From: a virus
Virus record (IMG/VR): IMGVR_UViG_3300020201_000024
Location: 1-55,237 of that record
Length of the DNA: 55,237 nucleotides
Strand: one strand, 5' to 3'
The notes under the pieces were generated by a model. The model did not search any database. It had not been told where the DNA came from and worked only from the letters and a program-made list of their open reading frames with translations. Each line of letters starts with the position of its first letter. Position 1 is the stretch's first letter. Both the position numbers and the translations under genes were made by a program. Positions 7,461 to 16,942 of this stretch are shown here, piece by piece.

Positions 7461-8732
7461 TTGGGTAAAGGTAAATCCGCGGGCATGGGAGCGTTAACCG
7501 GGGCGGCCTCTGGTGCCGCCATAGGCACCGCCGCGATGCCTGTCATCGGAACCGCCATTGGCACCGTAGGCGGCGCCCTTGCTGGCGGCCTAATGGGGTG
7601 GTTTGGCGGGAAAGATGATGAAACTGATCCTACAATGCCGGATATTACTAGCCCCGTTACGCAGGGGCAGCTTAACCAAGCCCACGGCGCCACGCAAAGC
7701 GGTTTGGAGCAACAACAAGCGTTTGTTAACGCACTTAACGCACAAAACGGCATTGGTAACCAAAGTCAGGTCTATAACCAGCTACAAGGCATAGCAAGCG
7801 GCACTGGACCTAATCCCGCGCAAGCCATGCTTAACCAAGCAACCGGCGCCAATGTGGCCAACCAGGCCGCTCTAATGGCCTCTCAGCGCGGCTCTAGCGC
7901 CAATTCAGGCATGCTTGCCCGTCAAGCTGCCATGCAGGGCGCCAACATTCAACAGAATGCGGCAGGCCAAGGGGCAACTCTTCAGGCAAATCAATCACTT
8001 AACGCTATTGGCGCTGCCGGTAACATTGCTAATCAACAGGTTGGGCAGCAAGCCAACGCCGTAGGTAATTTTAATCAATTTGCCCAAAACAACCAGGGGC
8101 AGCTATTAGGGGCGCAGAGTAACTATAACAACGCGATTACCGGGGCGAAGGGCAATGTTAACTCCAACAACCAGCTAGCGGCAGATCGAGACGCTAAGCA
8201 AACGGGCGGATTGTTAAATGGCGTGGGCGCTGCGGCGGGGGCTTTCGCCAAGGGCGTGGGAGGGGGCGGATCGTCTGATACAGGGTCTACCGACGCTATG
8301 TTCAAGATGCCTCAACTAGGCGCAAACGTGGTTAAAACTACGCCTTCTGGCCCTAGCCTTGGCGCCAATTTGAACTTCGCAGGGGGCGGACCCGTCGGCG
8401 CTGCCTCCTTTGTAGGCCGCCATCTCTCAGGTAAGCCTCAGCTTGCGCACGGCGGCACCGTGGACGCCCTTGTCTCCCCCGGTGAACGCTACCTCCCCCC
8501 CGCGGAAGTCAAAAAAGTAGCTTCGGGTAAAAAAGCCCCCCTTAGCGCAGGACAAAAGATTGCGGGTACGCCAAAGCACCCCGGTAACGACTACCGCAAC
8601 GACACCGTGCCAAAGAAGCTCCAAGAGGGGGGGATTGTTATTCCCAACTCTGTCCTGCAGTCTAAAAACCCCCATGCCGCCGCCGCCACCTTTGTAGCTG
8701 CAGTGCTCGCTAAGCAGGGACTTAAAAAGTGA
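7461..8732 (+). CDS. Ejection-type internal virion protein with GG motifs
   Basis: 423 aa from a TTG start placed six bases after GAGG. An upstream in-frame TTG at 7449 overlaps that ribosome-binding site and is less likely. Residues 5-50 are a Gly/Ala-rich membrane-active stretch (GALTGAASGAAIGTAAMPVI), residues 60-230 are a Gln/Asn/Ala-rich helical region, and the C-terminal third has repeated GG-X-V motifs (NFAGGGPVG, LAHGGTVDAL, LQEGGIVIPN) with SPGERYLPPAEVKK. This is the make-up of podovirus proteins that leave the virion with the DNA. It overlaps the next gene by four bases. Confidence 0.75.
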   Translation: MGKGKSAGMGALTGAASGAAIGTAAMPVIGTAIGTVGGALAGGLMGWFGGKDDETDPTMPDITSPVTQGQLNQAHGATQSGLEQQQAFVNALNAQNGIGNQSQVYNQLQGIASGTGPNPAQAMLNQATGANVANQAALMASQRGSSANSGMLARQAAMQGANIQQNAAGQGATLQANQSLNAIGAAGNIANQQVGQQANAVGNFNQFAQNNQGQLLGAQSNYNNAITGAKGNVNSNNQLAADRDAKQTGGLLNGVGAAAGAFAKGVGGGGSSDTGSTDAMFKMPQLGANVVKTTPSGPSLGANLNFAGGGPVGAASFVGRHLSGKPQLAHGGTVDALVSPGERYLPPAEVKKVASGKKAPLSAGQKIAGTPKHPGNDYRNDTVPKKLQEGGIVIPNSVLQSKNPHAAAATFVAAVLAKQGLKK

Positions 8733-10441
8733 AAATAAACCTCAAGCGCATCAAGAAAATTGCTTCCGATGACCACACCACCACGTTGCGCACCCATGAC
8801 GGACATGAGGTTGTGGTTAGCCACAAGTCTTTGCATCCCGCCACACGCGGCGCTCTAGCCGCCATGCCCATGATTGGCGATGGTAAACTTAAAGCTATGG
8901 CTCAGGGCGGCGCAGTACAACAGGGCGGCCCGGAAGTTGCACGTAAAGAGATGTACGAGTCAGGCGGCGGCGTAGAGGAGTCTCCAGACCCCTCTGATAT
9001 GGACCCACAGTCCGCGCCGGCAAATAAAGCTGCGCCTAAGAAGTTTGCAGAAGGTACGCCCGACGGCCCTATTAAAGCCCCCCTTATCCCGGATGATATG
9101 ATTAACCCTAACGCCGGGGCTATGTCCCAAGCTAGGGCCGCCGCAGCACCGCAGGAGATGACCCAGGGCCAGCAAGTAGCAGTTGACCCCGGCGCCCTCC
9201 CCTACGGTATCTCTCCTGAGCAAGCCCTTAGCGGTGACCAGGCCCCTCCAGCCGCTACCCCCATGCAAATGGAAGGTAATGCGCAGCCGCCAGCGCAAGC
9301 CCCGGGCAGCCCTCCAGCACAACCAGACCCTTACGGATTTAATGCGCATGAGGCGGCGTATAATCAAGGGCTAGAGAGCGAAAAGAAGGGTTTGCAGCAA
9401 GCGTCTAGTGCGGAGGCCGCCGTAGGGCAGGCTCAGGCTCGGCTACTGGGTACACAACAGGCAATACAAGCTACGCAAGCTACTGAGTTTCAGACTTATA
9501 TAAAGGTTCTGAATACCGAGCGTGAGTCTCTAATGGCAGACATTAAAAACCAGCATATCGATCCCAATCGGTTTGTTAATAACATGAGCACCTCCTCTAA
9601 GATTTCTACGGCTCTTGGTCTTATTGCTTCTGGCATGGGGTCTGCAATGGCGCATCAAGAAAACCTTGCGGCTAAATTCTTGACTCAACAGATTGACAAT
9701 GACATTAATGCTCAAAAATCGGAGTTAGGAAAGAAAGAAAACCTTCTATCCGCTAACTTTAGACAGTTCGGTAACATGCGAGACGCCATGGACATGACGA
9801 GGGTTATGCAATCCGACATCTTGGGCAACCAGCTTAAGCAGGCGGCGGCCCAGCAACAGTCTCCTATGGCTAAAGCTAACCTATTGAAAGCTTTGGGACA
9901 ACTAGAAATTCAATCTGCCCCTATCGTCTCCCAAATGGCGATGCGCAAGACTTTACTCTCTGGCGCGTCTAAGGGGCAAATTGCCCCCGAGTCAGTTATC
10001 CGCATGGTTGTTCCGGAGCATGAGCAAGCGGGAGCTACCAAAGAACTGAAAGAAGCTCAAACCTCTTATAAAGCGCGCGACAACGTACTAAGTGCTTTTG
10101 ACAAGATTGCCGAGATTAATACGCTGAGTAACCGAGCACTTAGCCCTTTTCAATCAACCCGGCAAATTGCCGCACTTAGAGACCCCGTGGTAGCCTCCCT
10201 CTCTAAAGAGACGGCGGGGCGCTTTACTGAGCAGGACGCGCATATGCTTGCCACCCTCTTCCCCCAGGCCGGTGATACCCCTGAAACCCTCATCATGAAG
10301 AGGGGGCAGACTAACAAGCTTATTAACGAAAAGCTTAACTTCCCCGCATTAAAAAAATGGGGTATTGACTTATCGAGTACGGGCAGGTATGATAGTGTTG
10401 GCAATCTTAAGATTGTAAAATCCGCTCCAAAGCAAAAGTAA
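8729..10441 (+). CDS. Internal virion (ejection-type) protein
   Basis: 570 aa from GTG in a GTGA overlap with the gene before. The N-terminus (RTHDGHEVVVSHKSLHP) is a short domain recurrent in phage structural loci, followed by GG motifs (KAMAQGGAVQQGG, YESGGGVEES) and a long Pro/Ala/Gln-rich linker to residue about 210. Residues 215-550 are predicted helical and coiled-coil (SSAEAAVGQAQARLLGTQQA, KKENLLSANFRQFG). I read it as the second of three ejection proteins. No enzymatic motif is seen. Confidence 0.7.
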   Translation: MKINLKRIKKIASDDHTTTLRTHDGHEVVVSHKSLHPATRGALAAMPMIGDGKLKAMAQGGAVQQGGPEVARKEMYESGGGVEESPDPSDMDPQSAPANKAAPKKFAEGTPDGPIKAPLIPDDMINPNAGAMSQARAAAAPQEMTQGQQVAVDPGALPYGISPEQALSGDQAPPAATPMQMEGNAQPPAQAPGSPPAQPDPYGFNAHEAAYNQGLESEKKGLQQASSAEAAVGQAQARLLGTQQAIQATQATEFQTYIKVLNTERESLMADIKNQHIDPNRFVNNMSTSSKISTALGLIASGMGSAMAHQENLAAKFLTQQIDNDINAQKSELGKKENLLSANFRQFGNMRDAMDMTRVMQSDILGNQLKQAAAQQQSPMAKANLLKALGQLEIQSAPIVSQMAMRKTLLSGASKGQIAPESVIRMVVPEHEQAGATKELKEAQTSYKARDNVLSAFDKIAEINTLSNRALSPFQSTRQIAALRDPVVASLSKETAGRFTEQDAHMLATLFPQAGDTPETLIMKRGQTNKLINEKLNFPALKKWGIDLSSTGRYDSVGNLKIVKSAPKQK

Positions 10442-10451
10442 AGGTATTACC

Positions 10452-13400
10452 ATGAAGGTAACTAAGAAAAAGTTCGCAGATGGAGGCGCTACGTATGGAG
10501 CTAAGCCTACTACGATTGAAGAAAGCTCTGTGGATGGAGCTAAGCATATTACGATTAAAGGGGGCCCTACGTATGAAGCTAAGCCTACTACGATTGAAGG
10601 GGGCTCTGTGTATGGAGCTAAGCCTATTACGATTGAAGAGGCCCTTCTCTCTATGCAAAAGCGAGATATTGCCAATACGATAGGCCACCAAGTCTATCCC
10701 GCCCCTAACCCCGCTTACTTTGAACCTAAATATGGAGCTAAGCCTATTACGATTGAAGAGGCCCTTCTCTCTATGCAAAAGCGAAATATGGCCAATACGA
10801 TAGGCCAAGCCTATCCCGCCCGTAACCCCGCTTACTTTGACCCTAAAGATGAGGCGTTAGAGAATCCTCTGTTTAGCCCAGAGGACTTGGTAGCACTGCC
10901 TGCGGACCTCGCGGCTAAGGGTGTTATGCGTGTTGGAGAAGCTGCGGCGCCCTATGTGAAGGCCGGGGCTAAGGCTATAGGTAGAGGCGCTGCGGCGCTT
11001 ATGGAAGACGAGTCAGGTAACCTAGGCCGTAAAGGTGTTCAAGCCCTTATGCCAGAGCTTCCCCCTGAAGTCCCTATGTACTCTAAACTGGAGGAAACGG
11101 TTAATTCTAAAATCCGTCAATCCATGCCCAGTGAGTATGTTAAAGCTACCCTCAAAAATGCAGGCGTCACTGCGGACGAGCTAGAAGTTTATGGGGTGGA
11201 CGGATTTTTAAAAGGTAAAAAAACCGTAACCCCCGAAGAACTAAAAGAGTTTGTTAAAAATAATCGCCCCAATATTGAAAAACACTCTTATGGCGATAAA
11301 ATTGAGAAGTTTGACGATGCAGGCATTCCGGAGGATTTTGAAATATCCGACAGGGACATAGCTAGATCGTGGGATAACTTAGAAGATAAAGATGACTTTG
11401 ATGAGGCGTGGATGGAGTACCGAGACACCCTCAGGTCCGAACACTCCGACAATCCGATAAACAGGTTTAAAGTTGAGCCCGTAGAAACGCGCGGAGGCTC
11501 TACTAAATACGTTTTAGATTTAGGGGATGAAGAGTTTACTACGGGGTACGGGCAACGCCGTAAATCACACACCGGCAGCTTAGAGTTTGGTACTGAAGAC
11601 GAAGCGCAAAGCGTTTTAAATGATATTATAGATAACTGGGAAGAGGGCTTTGAGCTTTCTGATCAAGACACCGCCAACGTAGCGGCGCCCTTTATTGAAG
11701 CTCACGGCGTGCAAGTGCGCCGGGAGGCTTGGGAACGGGCTTTAGAGGAAAACCCCGACTTAGCCCCTCCCGCCAAAAGTCTCCCCGATGGGGCGCTCAA
11801 AAGGGCAGAGGCGCCCCTTAGCGGGAAAACTAAATATAAAAATTACACGTTAGAGGGGGGAGAAAATTACCGTGAGGACCTCTTTACCGGCCCAAGCAAG
11901 ACTTCATTTACGGCGGAGCGAGCAGAGAAGGACTTCCGCAGCGTAGTAGCTAAGACTGAAGACTCTCTTACCCTAAAAGGGGTCGATACGCACAGTCCGG
12001 AAATGGCAGAGTACGTCGATACCTTACGCGACTCCGCAAAAGTAGAGGATAAAGAGGTTGTAAAAGCCTATGATGCGGTTGTCCCCCCTTGGAAGCGCAC
12101 TGCTAAGTTAACTATTTCTCAAAAAGAAGCCCAACTTGAGGAACTTGAGGGCGAACTCGACGGTATAAACAGCGGGTATGAGGCAAAAAAAGATGAAATC
12201 CTACGCGACGCGGTTGAGGCGTCGCAGGAGTCGTCGGTTGCTCAATTAGAAACACTTGATGCTCAAAGAGATCTTGCGGCGGAGCTTAATCGGGACAAAC
12301 GCGTCAAATTACGCAAGGATACTGCAGATTTAAGACTATCTCTTGAAAACACTTCGGGTGAATACAAGGGTTCCCATTTTGGCGACCGCCAGCCCAATAT
12401 CTTTGTGCACGCACGCACTACCGAGCGCGACCTTCCGGGCGTTGGTAAATCTTTGCACGTAGAAGAGATCCAGTCAGACGGGCATCAAGAGGCGCGGAAG
12501 GTCGGCTATGTGGGTGAAGCCGCCAAGCCTTACACAGGTATTGTATTTGGGCAGGAAGTACAAGATGCGCACTTAGCTAAGATGCAAGGTCAACTTGACG
12601 AATACATGCGTAAGCACAACCTCACAGACCGCACTTCGGCCTTGTCGCAAGCGGAGCAAGCGGGAGTATTTAACCCCCAGGACATGCAAAAGCTGGCAGA
12701 TATCCAATCCTATAAACTTCACCAAGAAAACCCTTCCGGTATTCCTGAAATGATTATGGCTAAAGGTTGGGAAGACCATGGCTTTAAGCGGTCTTTGCAG
12801 AAAGCTGTTGATCAAGACAAGGATTACCTGACCTGGAATACGGGCGAAATTTCCGCCAGGATTAACAGTACTCCCAAAGAAGGACATGAGGGGCAAAAAT
12901 TTGCGTATGATAAAAAATACCCTGGAATTATTAAACGGTTAATTAATCAATTTGACTCTAGCATTACAGTAGAGAAGGTACGAGTAGGAACTGGAGAAGG
13001 CAAGACGGCGGAAGTTTGGGGCATCAAGCTCACCCCTAAGCTTAAAAATGCTCTACGCAAAAAAGGATTTGCTAACTTTGCATCAGGCGGTATGGTTGGC
13101 TACGCGAATGGCGGCGGGGTTGTAGGCAGTCAACCAGGAGACAATGGAACCTTAATTCCTTATGATGCCGCTCCTACCGATGCTGCTCCTACCGATGTTA
13201 TTGACCCCTATACTCCCGATCCAATTGATCAACAATCTTCAGATGTTAACGTAATTACCCCCGAAGGAGACCTCGTCTCTATCCCCCAGGAGAGTCTGGC
13301 GCAAGCGTTACAGCTTGGATACTCTCACGCGCCACAGCAACAGGTTGAAAATCACTTTCAACAGAAGAAATATGGCGCTGCGGGGCAGCAAGCTATTGCC

Positions 13401-15956
13401 GGACTTGAGGGCGTCGCTTCGGGCGTTGTGGGCAGCACTTTGGCTACCGCCGCTGAGCGGGGCTTTGGGGTTAACCCTGCCGATATCCGCGCGCGAGAAG
13501 CTGCTAACCCCGGCACCCACTTAGCCGGTGAGGTTGTAGGCTTTGCTGGTAGCGCATTAGCGGGCACAGGCGAAGCTGCTTTACTAGGTAAGGCAGGGGA
13601 AGCTGCCGCCAGTGCTGTAAAGCTTACTGGGGGCTGGCAGAAGCAGGTAGCGCAGGATGTGGTAAGGGCGGCCTTTGAGGGTGTCCTTTACCAGGCTGAT
13701 CAGGAGCTTGGGCGAGTAGTTAAACAAGACCCAGAAGTGGGCGCAGGGTACGCGATTGTCAATATTGGCTTAGCGGGCGTCATGGGCGGTGTATTTGGAG
13801 GAGCAACGGGCGCAGCTTTGAGGAAACTCGGAGTGCACCCCGAATTACCTTCTGCTCAAGTTGACGAAGGCCCCTTTGTGTCCGGCATGGACATGGCGGC
13901 CTATGAAGCGGGCGACCTTAAGACCCACGTAGCCGTTAGCACCGATATTGCCCCCGCTAAAAAGGAAGGGCTGCTCTCTGCATTTAAGCTTAACAAACAA
14001 AAACATAACGCCAAAGAGATTAAAGAAGCAGCTAAGACCATAGGAGCGCCTGAAACTCCTGGCATGACTCTTGAATCTCCTTTGATTCAAATGCAGCTTG
14101 ACTCCCTTGCTCATAGCCCATACACCTACTCGGGTAACAAGATTAGGGGTCAACTCGACGCTGCCTATAGCACCGCTGAGGGGGCTTTGGAGGGGGCTAC
14201 TAAATCCGCTAGTGGTTTGTCTAAGGAAGAGTTAGGGCTTTCTGTTCAAAAATCTCTTACTGACCAGATCAAGACTGCCTACGCTCCCGTCAAAACCGCT
14301 TTTGAGGAAGTGTCCGCGTTGCATCCTAACGTACCTGTTGAGTTGAAGTCTATTGGAGCGTTTAAAGAGGGGCTTAAGGACATCAAAGAGATCGCTTTGG
14401 GACCTAGTACCGACGAGGGCAAGCTTGCCCGTCAAGTTATTAGCGCACTTCAAAACGCTAAGACTGCGGAAGACATTGGAATTGTTCGCAATATGGCGGC
14501 TTTGAAGAAGTCGGGCCTTGGCGCAGACCCTATGGGACGCATTAAAGGCGTCTTGCGCGACCGCTTAGCTGAGATGCAAGACGACGCCGTAGCACGGTAC
14601 GCTAAAAGTTTTCCTCGTAACGACGAAGCGGGCGCTTTGATGGGCAGCTTGATTGACCAAAACGCCGCCGCTAAGGAGGCGTATAAGCCTTATATCCGCA
14701 AGGTAGGCGAATTGAGCGAATGGCTAGGTAAGGGTAAAATCCACGGTACCGCAGACGCTTTGAATTTTATGAACGAGCGGCTAACGGCTACCGACATCTC
14801 TAAGCGTATGTTTAGCGCCGCTAAAGACCCTGCGTTTATTAAGTTCTTCTCTAAGGAGTTTCCTGAACAGTTTCAGTTAGTTAGAGACCATCAACGTATG
14901 GCTTTGCGGGACGCTGCAACTACCGGCGAGTCGTTCAGCCCTAAAGTATTCTTTAACAAATACAATAAGTTAGAGCCTGAGATTCAGCGGGCGCTGTATA
15001 CTGTGGAAGAAATGAGAAAAATTGCCGCTTCGGAAACCTATATCCGCGACGCCTTTCCTAAGAATTTCAACCCGTCCGGCACCGCGCATGCCCTTGCCCT
15101 AAAATCCGCATATGGTAGCCCCAAAGGTCTCCTTTTGGCTAACGCCAGAGATTACGCCATGGAGAAGGTCATTAACGCTTCCAGCAACATAAAAACGCAG
15201 CAAGCGCAAGCTTTGGCAGAGGCTACTATTAAAGGAGACCGCCTCTCTACGAAAGCAGTAAAAGCTATTTTCAACCCTATGAAAGATGCCATGCCCTCAG
15301 CCGTGTACCCCCTTGCAGCGCATAGGGACAAGCTAGAGCGCATTGTAGCCGGGTACCAGGCGGACCCATCTAAAATGTTTGGGCAAAACGATAGCAACCC
15401 TGTACCGGCCTATGCTCAGGCTTTTTCTGGGACTACTGCGCGGGCGATGAGTCTATTAGTGGCGGCTAAGCCCGGTATGGTACCTCGTAACCCCCTGGAT
15501 ACCATCATCCCCGCTTCTAAGCCTCAGCAAGCTCAGTACACGCGTACCCTGGACATTGCCCAACAGCCTCTAAGCGTACTAGCTAGAATTAAAAACAACA
15601 CGTTGGTTAGCGCGGACGTAGTGCTGCTTAAGACTTTGTATCCCACTATCTATAACGGGTTATCTCAGAAATTAATGAACACTATCATTGAGATGAAGGG
15701 TAAAGGTAAGGTCATCCCTTACAATACCCGCATTCAGCTTAGCGTATTCCTTGGGCAGCCTCTGGATAGCACTATGACTCAGCCCTCTATTGCCGCCGCA
15801 CAAGCTAAACCTTTGGCGCAACAACAGCCGCAAGAGTCTGCTCAAACTCCCAAAACTGGGGTTAGAAGAAATACAGGGGCTTTGGAGAAGCTTGGAACCT
15901 CTTATCAGACAACTTCGCAGGGGCGTGTCAGAGATCGATCAGACGGTAAACTTTAA
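10452..15956 (+). CDS. Giant polyvalent ejection protein
   Basis: 1834 aa. Order: KKFADGG motif (residues 5-11); tandem repeats of YGAKPTTIEE type (residues 15-132); an acidic/helical region; a large polyvalent protein-type domain around residues 640-860, marked by HVEEIQSDGHQEARKVGY and WNTGEISARIN; GG motifs (FASGGMVGYANGGGVVG) near 875; a Gly/Ala-rich membrane-active stretch around 980-1130 (VASGVVGSTLATAAERGFGV); then a long helical region to the end. In known phages, multi-domain proteins of this size are packaged and injected to act on the cell envelope or in the new host. No complete catalytic signature is visible. It follows the previous gene by ten bases. Confidence 0.75.
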   Translation: MKVTKKKFADGGATYGAKPTTIEESSVDGAKHITIKGGPTYEAKPTTIEGGSVYGAKPITIEEALLSMQKRDIANTIGHQVYPAPNPAYFEPKYGAKPITIEEALLSMQKRNMANTIGQAYPARNPAYFDPKDEALENPLFSPEDLVALPADLAAKGVMRVGEAAAPYVKAGAKAIGRGAAALMEDESGNLGRKGVQALMPELPPEVPMYSKLEETVNSKIRQSMPSEYVKATLKNAGVTADELEVYGVDGFLKGKKTVTPEELKEFVKNNRPNIEKHSYGDKIEKFDDAGIPEDFEISDRDIARSWDNLEDKDDFDEAWMEYRDTLRSEHSDNPINRFKVEPVETRGGSTKYVLDLGDEEFTTGYGQRRKSHTGSLEFGTEDEAQSVLNDIIDNWEEGFELSDQDTANVAAPFIEAHGVQVRREAWERALEENPDLAPPAKSLPDGALKRAEAPLSGKTKYKNYTLEGGENYREDLFTGPSKTSFTAERAEKDFRSVVAKTEDSLTLKGVDTHSPEMAEYVDTLRDSAKVEDKEVVKAYDAVVPPWKRTAKLTISQKEAQLEELEGELDGINSGYEAKKDEILRDAVEASQESSVAQLETLDAQRDLAAELNRDKRVKLRKDTADLRLSLENTSGEYKGSHFGDRQPNIFVHARTTERDLPGVGKSLHVEEIQSDGHQEARKVGYVGEAAKPYTGIVFGQEVQDAHLAKMQGQLDEYMRKHNLTDRTSALSQAEQAGVFNPQDMQKLADIQSYKLHQENPSGIPEMIMAKGWEDHGFKRSLQKAVDQDKDYLTWNTGEISARINSTPKEGHEGQKFAYDKKYPGIIKRLINQFDSSITVEKVRVGTGEGKTAEVWGIKLTPKLKNALRKKGFANFASGGMVGYANGGGVVGSQPGDNGTLIPYDAAPTDAAPTDVIDPYTPDPIDQQSSDVNVITPEGDLVSIPQESLAQALQLGYSHAPQQQVENHFQQKKYGAAGQQAIAGLEGVASGVVGSTLATAAERGFGVNPADIRAREAANPGTHLAGEVVGFAGSALAGTGEAALLGKAGEAAASAVKLTGGWQKQVAQDVVRAAFEGVLYQADQELGRVVKQDPEVGAGYAIVNIGLAGVMGGVFGGATGAALRKLGVHPELPSAQVDEGPFVSGMDMAAYEAGDLKTHVAVSTDIAPAKKEGLLSAFKLNKQKHNAKEIKEAAKTIGAPETPGMTLESPLIQMQLDSLAHSPYTYSGNKIRGQLDAAYSTAEGALEGATKSASGLSKEELGLSVQKSLTDQIKTAYAPVKTAFEEVSALHPNVPVELKSIGAFKEGLKDIKEIALGPSTDEGKLARQVISALQNAKTAEDIGIVRNMAALKKSGLGADPMGRIKGVLRDRLAEMQDDAVARYAKSFPRNDEAGALMGSLIDQNAAAKEAYKPYIRKVGELSEWLGKGKIHGTADALNFMNERLTATDISKRMFSAAKDPAFIKFFSKEFPEQFQLVRDHQRMALRDAATTGESFSPKVFFNKYNKLEPEIQRALYTVEEMRKIAASETYIRDAFPKNFNPSGTAHALALKSAYGSPKGLLLANARDYAMEKVINASSNIKTQQAQALAEATIKGDRLSTKAVKAIFNPMKDAMPSAVYPLAAHRDKLERIVAGYQADPSKMFGQNDSNPVPAYAQAFSGTTARAMSLLVAAKPGMVPRNPLDTIIPASKPQQAQYTRTLDIAQQPLSVLARIKNNTLVSADVVLLKTLYPTIYNGLSQKLMNTIIEMKGKGKVIPYNTRIQLSVFLGQPLDSTMTQPSIAAAQAKPLAQQQPQESAQTPKTGVRRNTGALEKLGTSYQTTSQGRVRDRSDGKL
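10494..10847 (+). repeat. Tandem repeats inside the giant ejection gene (39 bp and 120 bp periods)
   Basis: Three 39-bp units begin at 10494, 10533 and 10572 with TATGGAGCTAAGCCTA-like starts. They are followed by two longer units at 10611 and 10731 that share about 54 nearly identical bases and a period of 120. All are in frame, encoding YGAKPITIEE-type repeats. This suggests recent slippage or recombination and possible length variation between isolates. Confidence 0.85.
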
Positions 15957-15977
15957 GTCCCAATAGGATCATTATAA

Positions 15978-15993
15978 TTTCCTACGTAGGAAA
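15978..15993. repeat. 16-bp perfect palindrome between convergent genes
   Basis: TTTCCTACGTAGGAAA lies in the 45-bp gap between the end of the giant + strand gene and the end of the - strand island. It is a 6-bp stem with an ACGT loop and flanking A/T runs, so it may act as a bidirectional terminator or as a protein-binding site. It is too short and A/T-rich to decide. Confidence 0.5.
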
Positions 15994-16001
15994 ATAGGCC
16001 C

Positions 16002-16310
16002 TCATAGTGTACTTGGCGGAGGAGGGTAGCACCTGAAGCAGTCAGACCCATGCACGTCATGCGGACAGCGGTCCTTTTCGGATAGTTCCATAATTCGCTT
16101 CGCGCAACCAGATGCGCTCGCAGCATGTTCTGGACAATGTGGGTAGGCTAAATACCGTTCAACTTCCAGTTGACACAGCTTCGCCGCCTCCCTCATCCCC
16201 TCGGCGCGGGCTTCGCGGAGGGCTTGGGCGATAATTACGACTGAATCTGGACCTGGTTCGCCATTCTCGGAAGCACAGCACGCTTCCCATACCTTCTCTG
16301 CTTCGTTCAT
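16002..16310 (-). CDS. Small Cys-rich hypothetical protein
   Basis: 102 aa, starting MNEAEKVWEACCASE. A central helical segment (IAQALREARAEGMREAAKLC) is a pattern common in small phage proteins. The C-terminal half has Cys/His clusters (YPHCPEHAAS, DRCPHDVHGSDCFRCYPP) that could bind zinc. It is encoded opposite to all neighbours, downstream of the zinc-ribbon gene at 16333, from which it is separated by about 20 bases. Function unknown. Confidence 0.7.
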   Translation of the reverse strand: MNEAEKVWEACCASENGEPGPDSVVIIAQALREARAEGMREAAKLCQLEVERYLAYPHCPEHAASASGCAKRIMELSEKDRCPHDVHGSDCFRCYPPPPSTL

Positions 16311-16332
16311 GGCTTCGCTTCCTCTTCTGGCG

Positions 16333-16836
16333 TCATTTAGCGTCGTCCCGATGGTACCATCTACCGTCTTTGTCTAGGTAGTACTTATCAAGAGGGCGGT
16401 GCGAGTTCAGGGAAGGCGAAGCGAGGGAGGGCGCTGGGGCGTTGTTGCGATGATACCATCTACCGTCTTGGCCTAGGTAGTACTTATCGAGATGGCGCCC
16501 CAAGTCCAGGGATAGGTCGTCGACGATGTGCTGGGGCGCTGGGGCGTTGTCGGCGAAGCGGTACCATTTACCATCTTTGCCCATGTAGTGATGACGTAGG
16601 AAAGTACTGAGGGCGACGGGGTTTGGTCGTAGCGGGCCCCAATTATCCGGCACTGCGGGCTTGGAGCGGGCTGGGTCGGGTTTAATGGTACCTAAGTTGA
16701 TGGTGTGCTCATGCTCGGGGTTGCGCATAATAATCTCTGCCAATTCCTTTTTACACGCGCGGCAATACTTGTAAGTCTCCCCCAAAGAGGTCGCTTGGGC
16801 GTCTACCATTTCAGTACAACATTGTGGACAATTCAT
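16333..16836 (-). CDS. Zinc-ribbon protein with repeated DGRWYHR motifs
   Basis: 167 aa. Residues 1-30 form a zinc ribbon (NCPQCC, then YKYCRACKKE). Residues about 85-167 hold three copies of a short unit built around a GKDGKWYRF / GQDGRWYHR / DKDGRWYHR core, with YY or HYM before it and NAPAP after two of them. The repeats are visible at DNA level too. The orientation is opposite to the surrounding tail genes, a typical setting for a later-acquired accessory gene. The family is not recognised. Nucleic-acid or protein binding by the ribbon is an inference. Confidence 0.75.
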   Translation of the reverse strand: MNCPQCCTEMVDAQATSLGETYKYCRACKKELAEIIMRNPEHEHTINLGTIKPDPARSKPAVPDNWGPLRPNPVALSTFLRHHYMGKDGKWYRFADNAPAPQHIVDDLSLDLGRHLDKYYLGQDGRWYHRNNAPAPSLASPSLNSHRPLDKYYLDKDGRWYHRDDAK

Positions 16837-16908
16837 TAGATCCTCCTGCCAGCGGCAATAGTAAGAGTGTGCCTTCTAAAGAGTAATATTGCAAGATAAA
16901 CTTGGGTT

Positions 16909-16931
16909 AGGCACAATATCCTATTTATACC
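16909..16931 (+). promoter_or_regulatory. Diverged late promoter-like element
   Basis: AGGCACAATATCC then TATTTATACC resembles the GGGCACTATATCCAT element (GCAC, one base, ATATCC, T/A-rich). It sits upstream of the first gene of the fibre block after the - strand island, the position where a new late transcription unit is needed. Confidence 0.4.
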
Positions 16932-16942
16932 GGGGTCATAAG

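Noticed and set aside
10370-10808. Minus-strand frames opposite the start of the giant ejection gene
   Set aside because: Their repeats mirror the sense-strand tandem repeats, and there is no start signal.
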